From positions 186,001 to 250,000 of the forward strand of contig NZ_WEGL01000008.1 of assembly GCF_009604455.1 (NCBI RefSeq): a DNA stretch of 64,000 nucleotides, read 5' to 3'. Positions 51,001-59,277 of this stretch are shown piece after piece. Made by a program: the position numbers and the translations under genes. This DNA comes from Streptomyces sp. RB17 (GTDB lineage Bacteria; Actinomycetota; Actinomycetes; Streptomycetales; Streptomycetaceae). The notes below the pieces were generated by a model. It did no database searches. It had not been told where the DNA came from and saw only the letters and a list, made by a program, of their open reading frames with translations. The first letter of the stretch is position 1. Each line of letters opens with the position of its first letter.

Positions 51001-51887
51001 ATCTGCGGGAAGATCCGGTACGACAGCTGGGTGTCGCCGCCGACCTTCACGTTCACGTCGAAGACCTTGTTGTACGAGTACGCCCGGCCGCCCGCCGTGT
51101 GCCGCCCCGCGTAGCGCAGCGCACGCTTCCCCGTGAACCCGACCCGCGCCTTGGCCGTCGGCGAGGCCGTCGGGCCCTTGTCGACCAGCGTCAGCATGTC
51201 CTGCGGCACGGGGTCGCCCCCGCCGCCGGTGGAGAACTGCACATCGGCGAGCTGCAGGATGCCGGAGGCGCCGTTGTTCTTCGTCACCTCCAGCCGGAAG
51301 TGCTGGTACTCGGCGGGCTCGGCCAGGTCGTACGACTTGGTCTGGAACCGCTCGGAGAAGGTCTCTCCCGAGCGGGTGTCGACCGTCTTCCAGTCCTTGC
51401 CGTCGGTGGAGCCGAGCAGCGTCCAGTCCCTCGGGTCGCGCTCGGCGTAGTCGTTGGCCGAGGTGAGCGCGTACGTCGCCAGCTTGACGGGCTTGTCGAG
51501 GTCGAACTCGACCCAGCCGGTGGGCTCGAAGGTCAGCCACTTGGTGCCGGGCTCGCCGTCGACCAGGTTCTCCTTGACCTCGCCCGCGCCCGTGTTCTCG
51601 CCGCTCGCCCGGACCTCGGTGACATGGTCGTTCACACTGCCCGGTATGCCCGTGCTGTAGCCGCCGTCGACCCCCGAGGCACGCTTGGTGCCGTCCGGTT
51701 CGGTGTCGACGGTGTTGAGCCAGTCCGGTGCCGGATCACCCGTCTCGAACGAGGATGCGAACTCCCGGTCGGCTGCCGGCGCCTTGGCGGGCAGGGCGAC
51801 CGCCGCGCCCTGTGCACCGACGGCCATGACAAAGGCGGCCGTGAGGACGACCGCCGGACCCCATCTGTGCCGAGTTCTCCGCTGCAT
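48078..51887 (-). CDS. Secreted GH92 alpha-mannosidase with discoidin domains
   Basis: The protein has 1269 residues from the ATG at 51887, which follows GGAGGGG. A Sec signal peptide ('AVVLTAAFVMAVGAQGAAVA') is followed by an F5/8-type C (discoidin, CBM32-like) domain near residues 60-200 ('TKWLTFEPTGWVEFDLDKPV'). The GH92 catalytic region follows, with 'NNGFWDTYRTTWP' near 730 and 'YHGDEDNGEQSGWYLFSALG' near 1032; the GDEDNGEQ Glu/Asp cluster acts with calcium in inverting alpha-mannosidases. A second discoidin-like domain ends the protein. It probably trims fungal or plant mannans or N-glycans outside the cell. A LacI-type operator lies 31 bp upstream of its start. Confidence 0.92.
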   Translation of the reverse strand: MQRRTRHRWGPAVVLTAAFVMAVGAQGAAVALPAKAPAADREFASSFETGDPAPDWLNTVDTEPDGTKRASGVDGGYSTGIPGSVNDHVTEVRASGENTGAGEVKENLVDGEPGTKWLTFEPTGWVEFDLDKPVKLATYALTSANDYAERDPRDWTLLGSTDGKDWKTVDTRSGETFSERFQTKSYDLAEPAEYQHFRLEVTKNNGASGILQLADVQFSTGGGGDPVPQDMLTLVDKGPTASPTAKARVGFTGKRALRYAGRHTAGGRAYSYNKVFDVNVKVGGDTQLSYRIFPQMADGDRDYDATNVSLDLAFTDGTYLSDLGALDQHGFPLSPRGQGDSKSLYVNQWNNVVARIGSAAAGKTVDRILVAYDSPTGPAKFRGWIDDVALKPVAPEQPKAHLSDYALTTRGTNSSGSFSRGNNFPATALPHGFNFWTPVTNASSLSWLYEYAHANNDDNLPTIQAFSASHEPSPWMGDRQTFQVMPSAASGTPDTGREARELPFRHENETARPYYYGVRFENGLKAEMTPTDHAAMLRFTYPGDDASVLFDNVTEQAGLTLDKEHGTVTGYSDVKSGLSTGATRLFVYGEFDKPVTDGGSSGVKGYLRFDAGTDHTVTLRLATSLISIDQAKDNLRQEIPDGASFDTVKAQAQRTWDKLLGKVEVEGATPDQLTTLYSGMYRLYLYPNSGFEKVGDKDQYASPFSPMPSQDTPTHTGAKIVDGKVYVNNGFWDTYRTTWPAYSFLTPSQAGEMVDGFVQQYKDGGWTSRWSSPGYADLMTGTSSDVAFADAYVKGVQFDAKAAYQAALKNATVVPPMSGVGRKGMSTSPFLGYTSTATDEGLSWAMEGYVNDYGIARMGEALYRKTGEKHYKEESEYFLNRARDYVNLFDSKASGGFFQGRDAKGDWRVDSATYDPRVWGYDYTETNGWGYAFSVPQDSRGLANLYGGRQGLADKLDAFFSTPETASPDYVGSYGGVIHEMTEARDVRMGMLGQSNQVAHHVSYMYDAAGQPWKTQAAVREILSRLYVGSEIGQGYHGDEDNGEQSGWYLFSALGFYPLVMGSGEYSIGSPLFKKVTVHLENGRDLVIKAPGNSAKNVYIQGVTFNGRPWTSTSLPHSLLSKGGVLEFSMGAKPSAWGTGKNAAPVSITQDDKVPAPRSDVLKGDGALFDNTSATDATVTSVDLPVDGAVKPVQYTLTSSTDHTRAPTGWTLQGSTDGTTWQTLDHRSGESFTWDRQTRAFTIAAPGTYTKYRLVLDGESTLAEVELLA

Positions 51888-51917
51888 CGAGTGGATACCC
51901 CTCCTGCGACCGCTCTG

Positions 51918-51929
51918 GACAACGTTGTC
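51918..51929. promoter_or_regulatory. LacI-type operator in the GH92 promoter
   Basis: The perfect palindrome GACAACGTTGTC, overlapping a minus-strand TTGACA, lies just upstream of the GH92 start. It equals the orphan operator at 47760. No LacI-family gene is in the window. Confidence 0.75.
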
Positions 51930-52239
51930 AACCTCGGTGCGCAGGAACCAGTAGGGCCGCAAGTGGCCCGTGATGTCAAGGGTGTTGGGTGTGGCATTCA
52001 GGCACTTATGCCGCGAGTTTTTCTGTCAGCCGCTCCGCAGGGGGCTCATATTTCCGCGAGGTCTCAACTCGGAAAAGACCCATGGCGAACCCTGCATTCG
52101 ATCTTGCTCCGCCGGCGGGAAGTGGACTATACCTGTCGGCACTTCCAGCACGACTCTGCACGACCCAGCACTACCCGACAGCGGTGCCGGGGAGGATCCG
52201 GTTCACCGCCTGAGTCCTGGAGAAGGCGAGGACTTGAGC
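51930..52239 (+). promoter_or_regulatory. ngcE upstream region
   Basis: No gene is seen here. A probable ngcE promoter has TTGCTC (52104-52109) and TATACC (52128-52133) with 18-bp spacing. A weak dre-like sequence covers the -10. Confidence 0.5.
52121..52136 (+). promoter_or_regulatory. Weak dre-like site over the ngcE -10
   Basis: AGTGGACTATACCTGT matches the dre consensus at 11 of 16 positions and overlaps the proposed -10 TATACC. DasR control of GlcNAc uptake is established in Streptomyces, so a weak site here is plausible. Confidence 0.4.
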
Positions 52240-53685
52240 ATGGGATCCACTGCGCACCACGGTGGCGAGGATGTCGGCCGCCGCGATCTGATCAAACGTT
52301 CGGCCGCGCTGGGCCTGGTGGCGGCCCCCGCAATGGGCCTGCTGTCCGCCTGTGCGAGCGGCGGCGGAGGCGGGAGCAACTCCGACGAGGGCAACACCAA
52401 GGGAAAGGCGTCCAAGGACAACCCCTTCGGCGCGAAGAGCGGCAGCAAACTCGACGTCGTCGTCTTCAAGGGCGGATACGGCGACGACTACGCCAAGGCG
52501 TGGGAGGCCGACTTCGGCAAGAAGCTCGGCATCACCTCGACCCACACCGGCACCCAGGAGATCACCGGCAAGCTGCAGCCGCGCTTCAACGCCGGCAACC
52601 CGCCGGACATCGTGGACGACTCCGGCGCCCAGCAGATCAAGATCGACGTGCTGTACAAGAACGGCTCGCTGCTCGACCTCTCCGAGGTCCTCGACGCGCC
52701 GTCGGTCGACGACCCGAGCAAGAAGGTCCGTGACACCCTGATCCCCGGCACCCTCGACCCGGGCATCCAGGAGGGCAAGGTCGTCGCCCTCAACTACATC
52801 TACACGGTGTGGGGCCTGTGGTACTCCGGCAAGCTCTTCCAGCAGAAGGGCTGGCAGGCGCCGAAGACTTGGGACGACTTCCTCGCCATCTGCCAGGACG
52901 CCAAGAAGCAGGGCATCGGCGGCCTCGCCCACCAGGGCAAGTACCCGTACTACATCAACGTCGCCATCATGGACATGATCGCCAAGAAGGGCGGGATCGA
53001 CGCCGTCAAGGCGATCGACAACCTGGACCCGAAGGCGTTCGTCGGTTCCGACGCGGCCCAGGCGGGCGTCGAGGCGATCTACGAGGTCGTCGAGAAGGGC
53101 CTGTTGATGCCGGGCACCAACGGCCTGACCCACACCGAGTCGCAGACCCGGTGGAACCAGTACAAGGCCGCGTTCATCACCTGCGGCTCCTGGCTGGAGA
53201 ACGAGCAGCTGAAGCAGACGCCGACGGACTTCGACATGAAGTTCCTGCCGATGCCGCTGCTGCCCGGCAGCAAGATGCCGTTCGAGGCGATCCGGGCCGG
53301 CTCCGGTGAGCCCTTCATCATCCCGGCGAAGGCGGCGAACCTGCCCGGCGCCAAGGAGTTCATGCGGCGGATGCTGTCCAAGGACTGGTCGACGCTGTTC
53401 GCCAAGGAGGCGAACTCGCTGACGATCCTGCAGGACGGCGTCGATCCGAGTGTCAAGCTGCGGCCGGGTACGCAGTCCACGGTGGAGGCCTCCAAGGCGG
53501 CCGGCTCCAACACGTTCCGCTTCCTGTACCCCGACTGGTACAGCGAGATGGACACGGCGATCCAGAACGCGTCCAATGAGCTCATGGCGAAGCGGATTCA
53601 GCCGAAGGAATGGCTGAAGAGGTGTCAGGCGGCGGTGGACAAGCAGGCGAAGGACCCGGCGTCGAAGAAGAACCGGCACGCGTGA
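52240..53685 (+). CDS. ngcE: NgcE N-acetylglucosamine/diacetylchitobiose-binding lipoprotein
   Basis: This 481-residue CUT1 substrate-binding protein carries a Tat-type lipoprotein signal: twin-Arg 'GRRDLIKRSAALGL' at 13-26, then lipobox 'GLLSACAS'. 'QEITGKLQPRFNAGNPPDIV', 'LNYIYTVWGLWYSGKLFQ' and 'FITCGSWLENEQLKQTP' fit the NgcE family of Streptomyces. It captures GlcNAc and (GlcNAc)2 outside the cell for NgcF and NgcG. ATG at 52240 is chosen; a TTG two codons upstream is possible. A dispersed repeat separates it from ngcF. Confidence 0.92.
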   Translation: MGSTAHHGGEDVGRRDLIKRSAALGLVAAPAMGLLSACASGGGGGSNSDEGNTKGKASKDNPFGAKSGSKLDVVVFKGGYGDDYAKAWEADFGKKLGITSTHTGTQEITGKLQPRFNAGNPPDIVDDSGAQQIKIDVLYKNGSLLDLSEVLDAPSVDDPSKKVRDTLIPGTLDPGIQEGKVVALNYIYTVWGLWYSGKLFQQKGWQAPKTWDDFLAICQDAKKQGIGGLAHQGKYPYYINVAIMDMIAKKGGIDAVKAIDNLDPKAFVGSDAAQAGVEAIYEVVEKGLLMPGTNGLTHTESQTRWNQYKAAFITCGSWLENEQLKQTPTDFDMKFLPMPLLPGSKMPFEAIRAGSGEPFIIPAKAANLPGAKEFMRRMLSKDWSTLFAKEANSLTILQDGVDPSVKLRPGTQSTVEASKAAGSNTFRFLYPDWYSEMDTAIQNASNELMAKRIQPKEWLKRCQAAVDKQAKDPASKKNRHA

Positions 53686-53705
53686 TTTTCGCCGAGACGC
53701 CGTGG

Positions 53706-53772
53706 GGGTGCGGGTTGTTCTGCGGGTGCCGGTCGCGTTGTGGCCGGTCGCGCAGTTCCCCGCGCCCCTAGG
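53706..53772 (+). repeat. Dispersed repeat R copy 3, within the ngc operon
   Basis: GGGGTGCGGGTTGTTCTGCG leads to GTCGCGCAGTTCCCCGCGCC and CCCTAGGG. It matches copies at 36032-36087 and 44741-44800 and lies in the 125-bp gap between ngcE and ngcF. Confidence 0.85.
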
Positions 53773-53810
53773 GTGTTGGCGCTCACCTGAATATCAAGGG
53801 CAGGAACGCC

Positions 53811-54746
53811 ATGCGCAAAGGGCAGTACCGGTTCGTCGCGGGGTTTCTCTTCGTTCCCGTGGTGCTTTATCTGATCTTCGTGATCTGGCCGTACATCCAG
53901 ACGTTCGGTTATTCACTGACCGACTGGAAGGGCCAGTCGCAGACCTTCGACTTCGTCGGTCTGGACAACTACAAGGCGCTGTTCCAGGACGATGTGTTCC
54001 TGGAGGCGATCTGGCACAACATCCTGTTCCTGATCTTCATCCCGGTGATCACGATCCTGCTCGCCCTGTTCTTCGCCTTCATGCTGAACGCGGGCGGACG
54101 CAGCAGGGCCGGCGGGGTGCAGGGCGTCGCGGGGTCGAAGTTCTACAAGATCGTCTACTTCTTCCCGCAGGTGCTGTCGCTGGCGATTCTCGCCGTGCTG
54201 TTCAACGCGGTGTACCGCAGTGACGGCGGCGGTCTGCTCAACGGCGTGCTGATCAAGATCGGGCTGGTGGACGCCAACAACCCGGTGGAATGGCTGAACG
54301 AGCCGAACCTGGTCCTGTGGGCGCTGATGGTGGCCGTGATCTGGCAGGGCGTGGGCTTCTACCTGGTGCTGTTCTCGGCCGCCATGCAGTCCATCCCCCG
54401 GGACATCTACGAGGCCGCCCTGATCGACGGGGCGAGCCGCAACCAGTCCTTCTTCCGCATCACCCTGCCGCTGCTGTGGGACACCGTGCAGACCGCCTGG
54501 GTCTACCTCGGTATCGTCGCCATGGACATGTTCGTACTGGTGTCCTCCATGACCCAGAGCATGGGCGCGTACGGCGGCGGCCCCGACCATCACAGCGATG
54601 TGATGGCGACGGTGATGATGCGCAACTTCCTCTACTACGGCAAGAGTGGCTACGCCTGCGCGATGGGCGTGGTCATGCTGCTGCTCACCCTGGTCCTGTC
54701 CGTGGTCACGCTGCGCGCCACCCGCCGCGAGCGCATCGAGTTCTGA
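53811..54746 (+). CDS. ngcF: NgcF sugar ABC permease
   Basis: This 311-residue CUT1 permease has six helices and starts with 'KGQYRFVAGFLFVPVVLYL'. The EAA loop for the ATPase is 'EAALIDGASRNQSFFRITLP' near residue 202. 'SMGAYGGGPDHHSDVM' is characteristic of NgcF. It is the membrane partner of NgcG and NgcE; no ATPase is encoded here, so the shared MsiK is presumed. Confidence 0.92.
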   Translation: MRKGQYRFVAGFLFVPVVLYLIFVIWPYIQTFGYSLTDWKGQSQTFDFVGLDNYKALFQDDVFLEAIWHNILFLIFIPVITILLALFFAFMLNAGGRSRAGGVQGVAGSKFYKIVYFFPQVLSLAILAVLFNAVYRSDGGGLLNGVLIKIGLVDANNPVEWLNEPNLVLWALMVAVIWQGVGFYLVLFSAAMQSIPRDIYEAALIDGASRNQSFFRITLPLLWDTVQTAWVYLGIVAMDMFVLVSSMTQSMGAYGGGPDHHSDVMATVMMRNFLYYGKSGYACAMGVVMLLLTLVLSVVTLRATRRERIEF

Positions 54747-54761
54747 GCGGGAGTAACGACG

Positions 54762-55682
54762 ATGACTGCACTCAAGGAGACCGCCCCCGCTCCGGCCGAG
54801 GGGCCCGTGGCCAAGGTGCCCGGCCGGCCCGGCGACCGGCGCGGCGAGGGCGTCGTACTGAACGTCTTCTCGCACGGCTTCCTCGCCCTGTGGGCGCTGC
54901 TGATCGTGCTGCCGCTGCTGTGGCTGGTGATCAGTTCCTTCAAGACCGACGCGCAGATCGGCGGCTCGGCGTTCGGCTGGCCGCACGACTGGTCCTTCGG
55001 CGTCTTCCGGCGGGCCTGGAACAAGGGCATCGGGGACTACTTCCTGAACACCGTGATCGTCCTGGTGTTCTCCGTGCCGCTCACCATGCTGTTCGGCTCG
55101 ATGGCCGCGTACGTGCTGGCCCGGTACCGGTTCTGGGGCAACCGGCTGCTGTACTACTTCTTCGTCGCCGGCGCCATGTTCCCGGTGTTCCTGGCCCTCG
55201 TCCCGCTGTTCTTCATGGTCAAGCGGCTGGACATGCTGAACACCTACCAGGGCCTGATCCTGGTCTACGTCGCCTACTCGATGCCGTTCACGGTGTTCTT
55301 CATGCACGCCTTCTTCCGGACCCTGCCCACGGCGGTCTTCGAGGCGGCGATCCTGGACGGCGCCTCGCACACCCGGACCTTCTTCCAGGTGATGCTGCCG
55401 ATGGCCAAGCCCGGGCTGATCAGCGTGGGGATCTTCAACACCCTGGGCCAGTGGAACCAGTTCATCCTGCCCACGGTGCTCATGCAGCCGCAGAGCGGCT
55501 CCGACCCCGAGCGCTATGTCCTCACCCAGGGGCTGATCCAGCTGCAACAGCAGCAGGGATACGCCTCCGACCTGCCGGTGCTGTTCGCGGGTGTGACCAT
55601 CGCGATGATCCCGATGCTGGTCGTCTACCTGTCCTTCCAGCGCCAGGTGCAGGCGGGTCTGACCTCGGCGACCCTGAAGTAG
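54762..55682 (+). CDS. ngcG: NgcG sugar ABC permease
   Basis: This 306-residue MalG-type permease lies 15 bp after ngcF. A ~35-residue cytoplasmic N-terminus precedes six helices; the EAA loop is 'EAAILDGASHTRTFFQVMLP' near residue 195, and 'LGQWNQFILPTVLMQ' is the MalG-type helix 5. It completes the N-acetylglucosamine importer. A strong hairpin ends the operon. Confidence 0.92.
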   Translation: MTALKETAPAPAEGPVAKVPGRPGDRRGEGVVLNVFSHGFLALWALLIVLPLLWLVISSFKTDAQIGGSAFGWPHDWSFGVFRRAWNKGIGDYFLNTVIVLVFSVPLTMLFGSMAAYVLARYRFWGNRLLYYFFVAGAMFPVFLALVPLFFMVKRLDMLNTYQGLILVYVAYSMPFTVFFMHAFFRTLPTAVFEAAILDGASHTRTFFQVMLPMAKPGLISVGIFNTLGQWNQFILPTVLMQPQSGSDPERYVLTQGLIQLQQQQGYASDLPVLFAGVTIAMIPMLVVYLSFQRQVQAGLTSATLK

Positions 55683-55703
55683 CGACACGCTCCGCGACCG
55701 TCC

Positions 55704-55742
55704 GTGCGCACGCCGTTCCGGCTTCCGGGGCGGCGTGCGCAC
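55704..55742 (+). terminator. Hairpin after ngcG
   Basis: GTGCGCACGCCG and CGGCGTGCGCAC (12 bp perfect) are extended by CCGG/CCGG inside. It ends the ngcEFG operon. Confidence 0.8.
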
Positions 55743-55869
55743 ATGCGTCCGGGTCCCGGAATTGGGTTCAACCTCTTGACGTAAGACACCCCGAACGGCT
55801 CAGCTTAGAGTTCACTAGTTGGACATACGCGGGGCCTCGCCGAAGCGGCCCCGCGCTCAGGAGGTCGTC

Positions 55870-57069
55870 GTGGAGACTCCAGGGTCGCAGTCGTCGCTGC
55901 ACCGAGCCAACCTGGAGCGGGTCGTACGGGCCGTGCGCTTGGCCGGGTCCCTCACGCAGGCGGAGATCGCGCGGACGACCGGTCTGTCCGCCGCGACGGT
56001 GTCCAACATCGTGCGGGAGCTGAAGGACGGCGGAACCGTCGAGGTCACGCCCACGTCGGCGGGCGGGCGCAGGGCACGCAGCGTCAGTCTGAGCGGGGAC
56101 GCCGGGATTGTGATCGGTGTCGACTTCGGGCACACCCATCTGCGCGTCGCGATCGGGAACCTCGCCCATCAGGTGCTGGCCGAGGAGGCCGAGCCGCTGG
56201 ACGTCGACGCCTCCGCCGCACAGGGCTTCGACCGGGCGGAGCAGCTGGTCAGCCGCCTGATCGCGGCGACGGGCGTCAGCCGCTCCAAGGTGGCCGGGGT
56301 GGGGCTCGGCGTGCCGGGCCCGATCGATGTGGAGTCCGGGACGCTCGGCTCCACCGCGATCCTGCCGGGCTGGACCGGCGCCAAGCCCGCCGAGGAGCTG
56401 CGCGATCGGCTCGGCGTGCCCGTGCACGTGGACAACGACGCCAACCTGGGCGCTCTCGGCGAGCTGGTCTGGGGCGCCGGCAAGGGCGTCCGCGACCTCG
56501 CGTACATCAAGGTCGCGAGCGGTGTCGGCGCCGGTCTGGTGATCGAGGGCAAGATCTATCGCGGCCCGGGCGGCACAGCGGGCGAAATCGGTCATATTAC
56601 ACTCGATGAATCCGGCCCGGTCTGCCGCTGCGGCAATCGCGGCTGCCTGGAGACCTTCGCGGCCGCACGCTATGTGCTCCCGCTGCTCCAGCCCAGTCAC
56701 GGCCCCGACCTGACCATGGAAGGCGTCGTACGGCTGGCCAGGGACGGTGACCCGGGCTGTCGTCGGGTGATCGCCGACGTCGGTCGTCACATCGGCAGTG
56801 GGGTGGCCAATCTCTGCAATCTGCTGAACCCGAGCCGGGTGGTCCTCGGCGGTGATCTCGCCGAGGCCGGTGAGCTGGTGCTCGGGCCGATCAGGGAGTC
56901 CGTCGGCCGCTACGCCATTCCCAGCGCGGCGCGTCAACTGTCCGTTCTCCCGGGGGCACTTGGCGGCCGCGCCGAGGTGCTCGGAGCGCTCGCCCTCGCC
57001 CTCAGCGAGATGGGCGATTCGACCCTTTTGGATGGTTCTCTGCAGGTGGCGGCACCCGCCTTCACTTAG
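55870..57069 (+). CDS. rok7B7: Rok7B7-like ROK-family regulator
   Basis: The regulator has 399 residues from the GTG at 55870, which follows AGGAGG; an upstream TTG at 55819 has no ribosome site. The N-terminal winged HTH is 'LTQAEIARTTGLSAATVSNI'. The ROK domain has the ATP/phosphate motif 'VDFGHTHLRVAIG', 'VGVGLGVPGPID'-type strand (here AGVGLGVPGPID) and the zinc motif 'CRCGNRGCLETF'. The order ngcEFG - ROK - xylFGH matches S. coelicolor, where Rok7B7 (SCO6008) is known to affect xylose uptake, carbon catabolite repression and antibiotic production. Confidence 0.9.
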   Translation: METPGSQSSLHRANLERVVRAVRLAGSLTQAEIARTTGLSAATVSNIVRELKDGGTVEVTPTSAGGRRARSVSLSGDAGIVIGVDFGHTHLRVAIGNLAHQVLAEEAEPLDVDASAAQGFDRAEQLVSRLIAATGVSRSKVAGVGLGVPGPIDVESGTLGSTAILPGWTGAKPAEELRDRLGVPVHVDNDANLGALGELVWGAGKGVRDLAYIKVASGVGAGLVIEGKIYRGPGGTAGEIGHITLDESGPVCRCGNRGCLETFAAARYVLPLLQPSHGPDLTMEGVVRLARDGDPGCRRVIADVGRHIGSGVANLCNLLNPSRVVLGGDLAEAGELVLGPIRESVGRYAIPSAARQLSVLPGALGGRAEVLGALALALSEMGDSTLLDGSLQVAAPAFT

Positions 57070-57190
57070 AGAACGGATGGCACCGTTGCCATCTCGTTAA
57101 GGATTTACTTCTTGACGTCGCACGTGTGGCCGAGTTGACTTCCAGCCACCTCGGCCGCAACGACGCGGCCTCGTCAGGGAGGTTTCTGAA

Positions 57191-58303
57191 GTGAACACGC
57201 GTATGCGTCGTGCGGCCTTCGCCGTTGCTACTGGTGCCATGGCCGTCTCTCTCGCCGCCTGTGGCAGCGCCAAGGAGTCCGGTGGCGGCTCCTCCAAGTC
57301 GTCCAGCCCCAAGAAGGGCGACGCGATCACGGTCGGTCTGCTCCTGCCGGAGAACCAGACCGCCCGTTACGAGAAGTTCGACAAGCCCTTGATCGAGAAG
57401 AAGGTCCAGGAGCTCACGGGCGGCAAGGGCAAGGTTGTCTACGCCAACGCCAAGCAGGACGCGACCCTGCAGAACCAGCAGGTCGACACCATGATCACCA
57501 ACAAGGTGGACGTCCTGATCGTGGACTCGGTGGACGCCGCGGCCATCAAGAACTCGGTCCAGAAGGCCAAGGACGCCGGCATCCCGGTCGTCGCCTACGA
57601 CCGCCTGGCGCAGGGCCCGATCGACGCGTACACCTCGTTCGACAACGAGACGGTCGGCAAGACCCAGGGCGAGGCCCTGCTGAAGGCCCTGGGCTCCAAG
57701 GCCAAGTCCGGCGAGATCGTCATGATGAACGGCTCCTCCACCGACCCGAACGCCGCGCAGTTCAAGAAGGGCGCCCACGAGGTGCTCGACGGCAAGGTGA
57801 AGGTCGGCAAGGAGTACGACACCAAGGAGTGGAAGCCGGAGAACGCCAACTCCAACATGGAGGGCGCCATTTCCGCTGTGGGCAAGAAGAACATCATCGG
57901 CGTCTACTCCGCCAACGACGGCATGGCCGGCGGTATCATCACCGCCCTCAAGGCCGCGGGCATCTCCAACATCCCGGTCACCGGCCAGGACGCGGAGCTC
58001 GCCGGTGTCCAGCGCATCGTCGCCGGTGAGCAGTACATGAGCGTCTACAAGCCGTACGCCCCGGAGGCCGCCGCGGCCGCCGAGATGGCCGTGGACCTCG
58101 CCCAGGGCAAGTCGCTCGACTCCGTCGCCAAGGACAAGGTCGACAGCCCCACCACCAAGCAGGTGCCCTCCGTCCTGGTGCCGGTCACCGCGCTGACCAA
58201 GGACAACATCAAGGACACCGTCATCAAGGACGGCGTCTACACGGTCGCCGACATCTGCACCTCGCAGTACAAGGCCGCCTGCGACAAGATCGGCCTGAAG
58301 TAA
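57191..58303 (+). CDS. xylF: XylF-like sugar-binding lipoprotein (CUT2)
   Basis: This 370-residue periplasmic-binding-protein-like lipoprotein starts from the GTG at 57191 (GGGAGG upstream); the signal peptide ends in 'SLAACGS'. 'VDVLIVDSVDAAAIKNSVQK', 'IPVVAYDRLAQGPIDAYTSF' and 'GVYSANDGMAGGIITALKAA' are type I fold strands found in xylose/ribose-binding proteins. It feeds XylH/XylG. The upstream 120 bp share a TCTTGACGT motif with the region upstream of the ROK gene. A very stable hairpin follows the gene. Confidence 0.88.
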   Translation: MNTRMRRAAFAVATGAMAVSLAACGSAKESGGGSSKSSSPKKGDAITVGLLLPENQTARYEKFDKPLIEKKVQELTGGKGKVVYANAKQDATLQNQQVDTMITNKVDVLIVDSVDAAAIKNSVQKAKDAGIPVVAYDRLAQGPIDAYTSFDNETVGKTQGEALLKALGSKAKSGEIVMMNGSSTDPNAAQFKKGAHEVLDGKVKVGKEYDTKEWKPENANSNMEGAISAVGKKNIIGVYSANDGMAGGIITALKAAGISNIPVTGQDAELAGVQRIVAGEQYMSVYKPYAPEAAAAAEMAVDLAQGKSLDSVAKDKVDSPTTKQVPSVLVPVTALTKDNIKDTVIKDGVYTVADICTSQYKAACDKIGLK

Positions 58304-58377
58304 GCAGCCGCACGCGCCTTTCCCTCTAGGAGAATTCACTCCTGAATACCTGGCGGGAAAGGCGCCCCCCAGCCCCT

Positions 58378-58428
58378 CCGGCGCCCCGCACAAACAAACA
58401 GCCCCGCAAGCTCGGTGCGGGGCGCCGG
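58378..58428 (+). terminator. Intercistronic hairpin xylF-xylG
   Basis: 14-bp perfect arms CCGGCGCCCCGCAC and GTGCGGGGCGCCGG enclose 23 nt. As in the das operon, it follows the binding-protein gene and probably limits read-through or protects the xylF mRNA. Confidence 0.8.
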
Positions 58429-58494
58429 ACGGAACTACCCCCCAAACTTCTGCACAACCTCCCGCCGGGTCAGGCGGCGAAGGAGATGGTTCAC

Positions 58495-59277
58495 GTGTCC
58501 GCTACGCCCGTGCTGGCGTTGCGCGGGGTCTCCAAGCGGTTCGGTGCCGTTCAGGCGCTCACCGACGTAGAGCTTGAGGTCCACGCCGGTGAGGTGGTCG
58601 CCCTGGTCGGCGACAACGGTGCCGGAAAGTCCACGCTGGTCAAGACGATCGCCGGCGTGCACCCCATCGATGAGGGCGTCCTCGAATGGGACGGCAAGGC
58701 CGTCCAGGTCAACAAGCCGCACGACGCCCAGAACCTGGGCATCGCGACGGTCTACCAGGACCTCGCGCTGTGCGACAACATCGACGTCGTCGGCAACCTC
58801 TTCCTCGGCCGGGAGATCCGCCGCCGCGGTGTGCTGGACGAGGTCGAGATGGAGCGCCGCTCGCGCGAGCTGCTGGACCAGCTCTCCATCCGCATCCCCA
58901 GCGTCCGTATCCCGATCGCCTCGCTCTCCGGCGGTCAGCGCCAGGTCGTGGCCATCGCCCGCTCCATGCTCGGCGAGCCCAAGCTGGTCATCCTCGACGA
59001 GCCCACCGCGGCGCTCGGCGTGGAGCAGACCGCCCAGGTCCTCGACCTGGTGGAGCGGCTGCGGGAGCGCGGTCACGCCGTGATCCTCATCAGCCACAAC
59101 ATGGCCGACGTCAAGGCCGTCGCCGACAAGGTGGCGGTGCTGCGTCTGGGCAAGAACAACGGCGTCTTCGAGGTCAAGTCGACCTCGCAGGAAGAGATCA
59201 TCTCCGCCATCACCGGCGCCACGGACAACGCCGTGACCCGTCGTGCGGCGCGCAGCAATGGGGAGATCAAGAAGTGA
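58495..59277 (+). CDS. xylG: XylG-like sugar ABC ATPase
   Basis: The ATPase has 260 residues from the GTG at 58495; AAGGAG (58480-58485) sits 9 nt upstream, while the ATG at 58486 abuts it. Walker A 'GDNGAGKSTL' is near residue 37, the ABC signature is 'LSGGQRQVVAIARSM' and Walker B 'KLVILDEPTAAL'. It contains a single ABC domain, whereas the classic E. coli XylG/RbsA proteins have two; it therefore probably works as a homodimer, like FrcA-type CUT2 systems. It overlaps xylH by 4 bp. Confidence 0.9.
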   Translation: MSATPVLALRGVSKRFGAVQALTDVELEVHAGEVVALVGDNGAGKSTLVKTIAGVHPIDEGVLEWDGKAVQVNKPHDAQNLGIATVYQDLALCDNIDVVGNLFLGREIRRRGVLDEVEMERRSRELLDQLSIRIPSVRIPIASLSGGQRQVVAIARSMLGEPKLVILDEPTAALGVEQTAQVLDLVERLRERGHAVILISHNMADVKAVADKVAVLRLGKNNGVFEVKSTSQEEIISAITGATDNAVTRRAARSNGEIKK

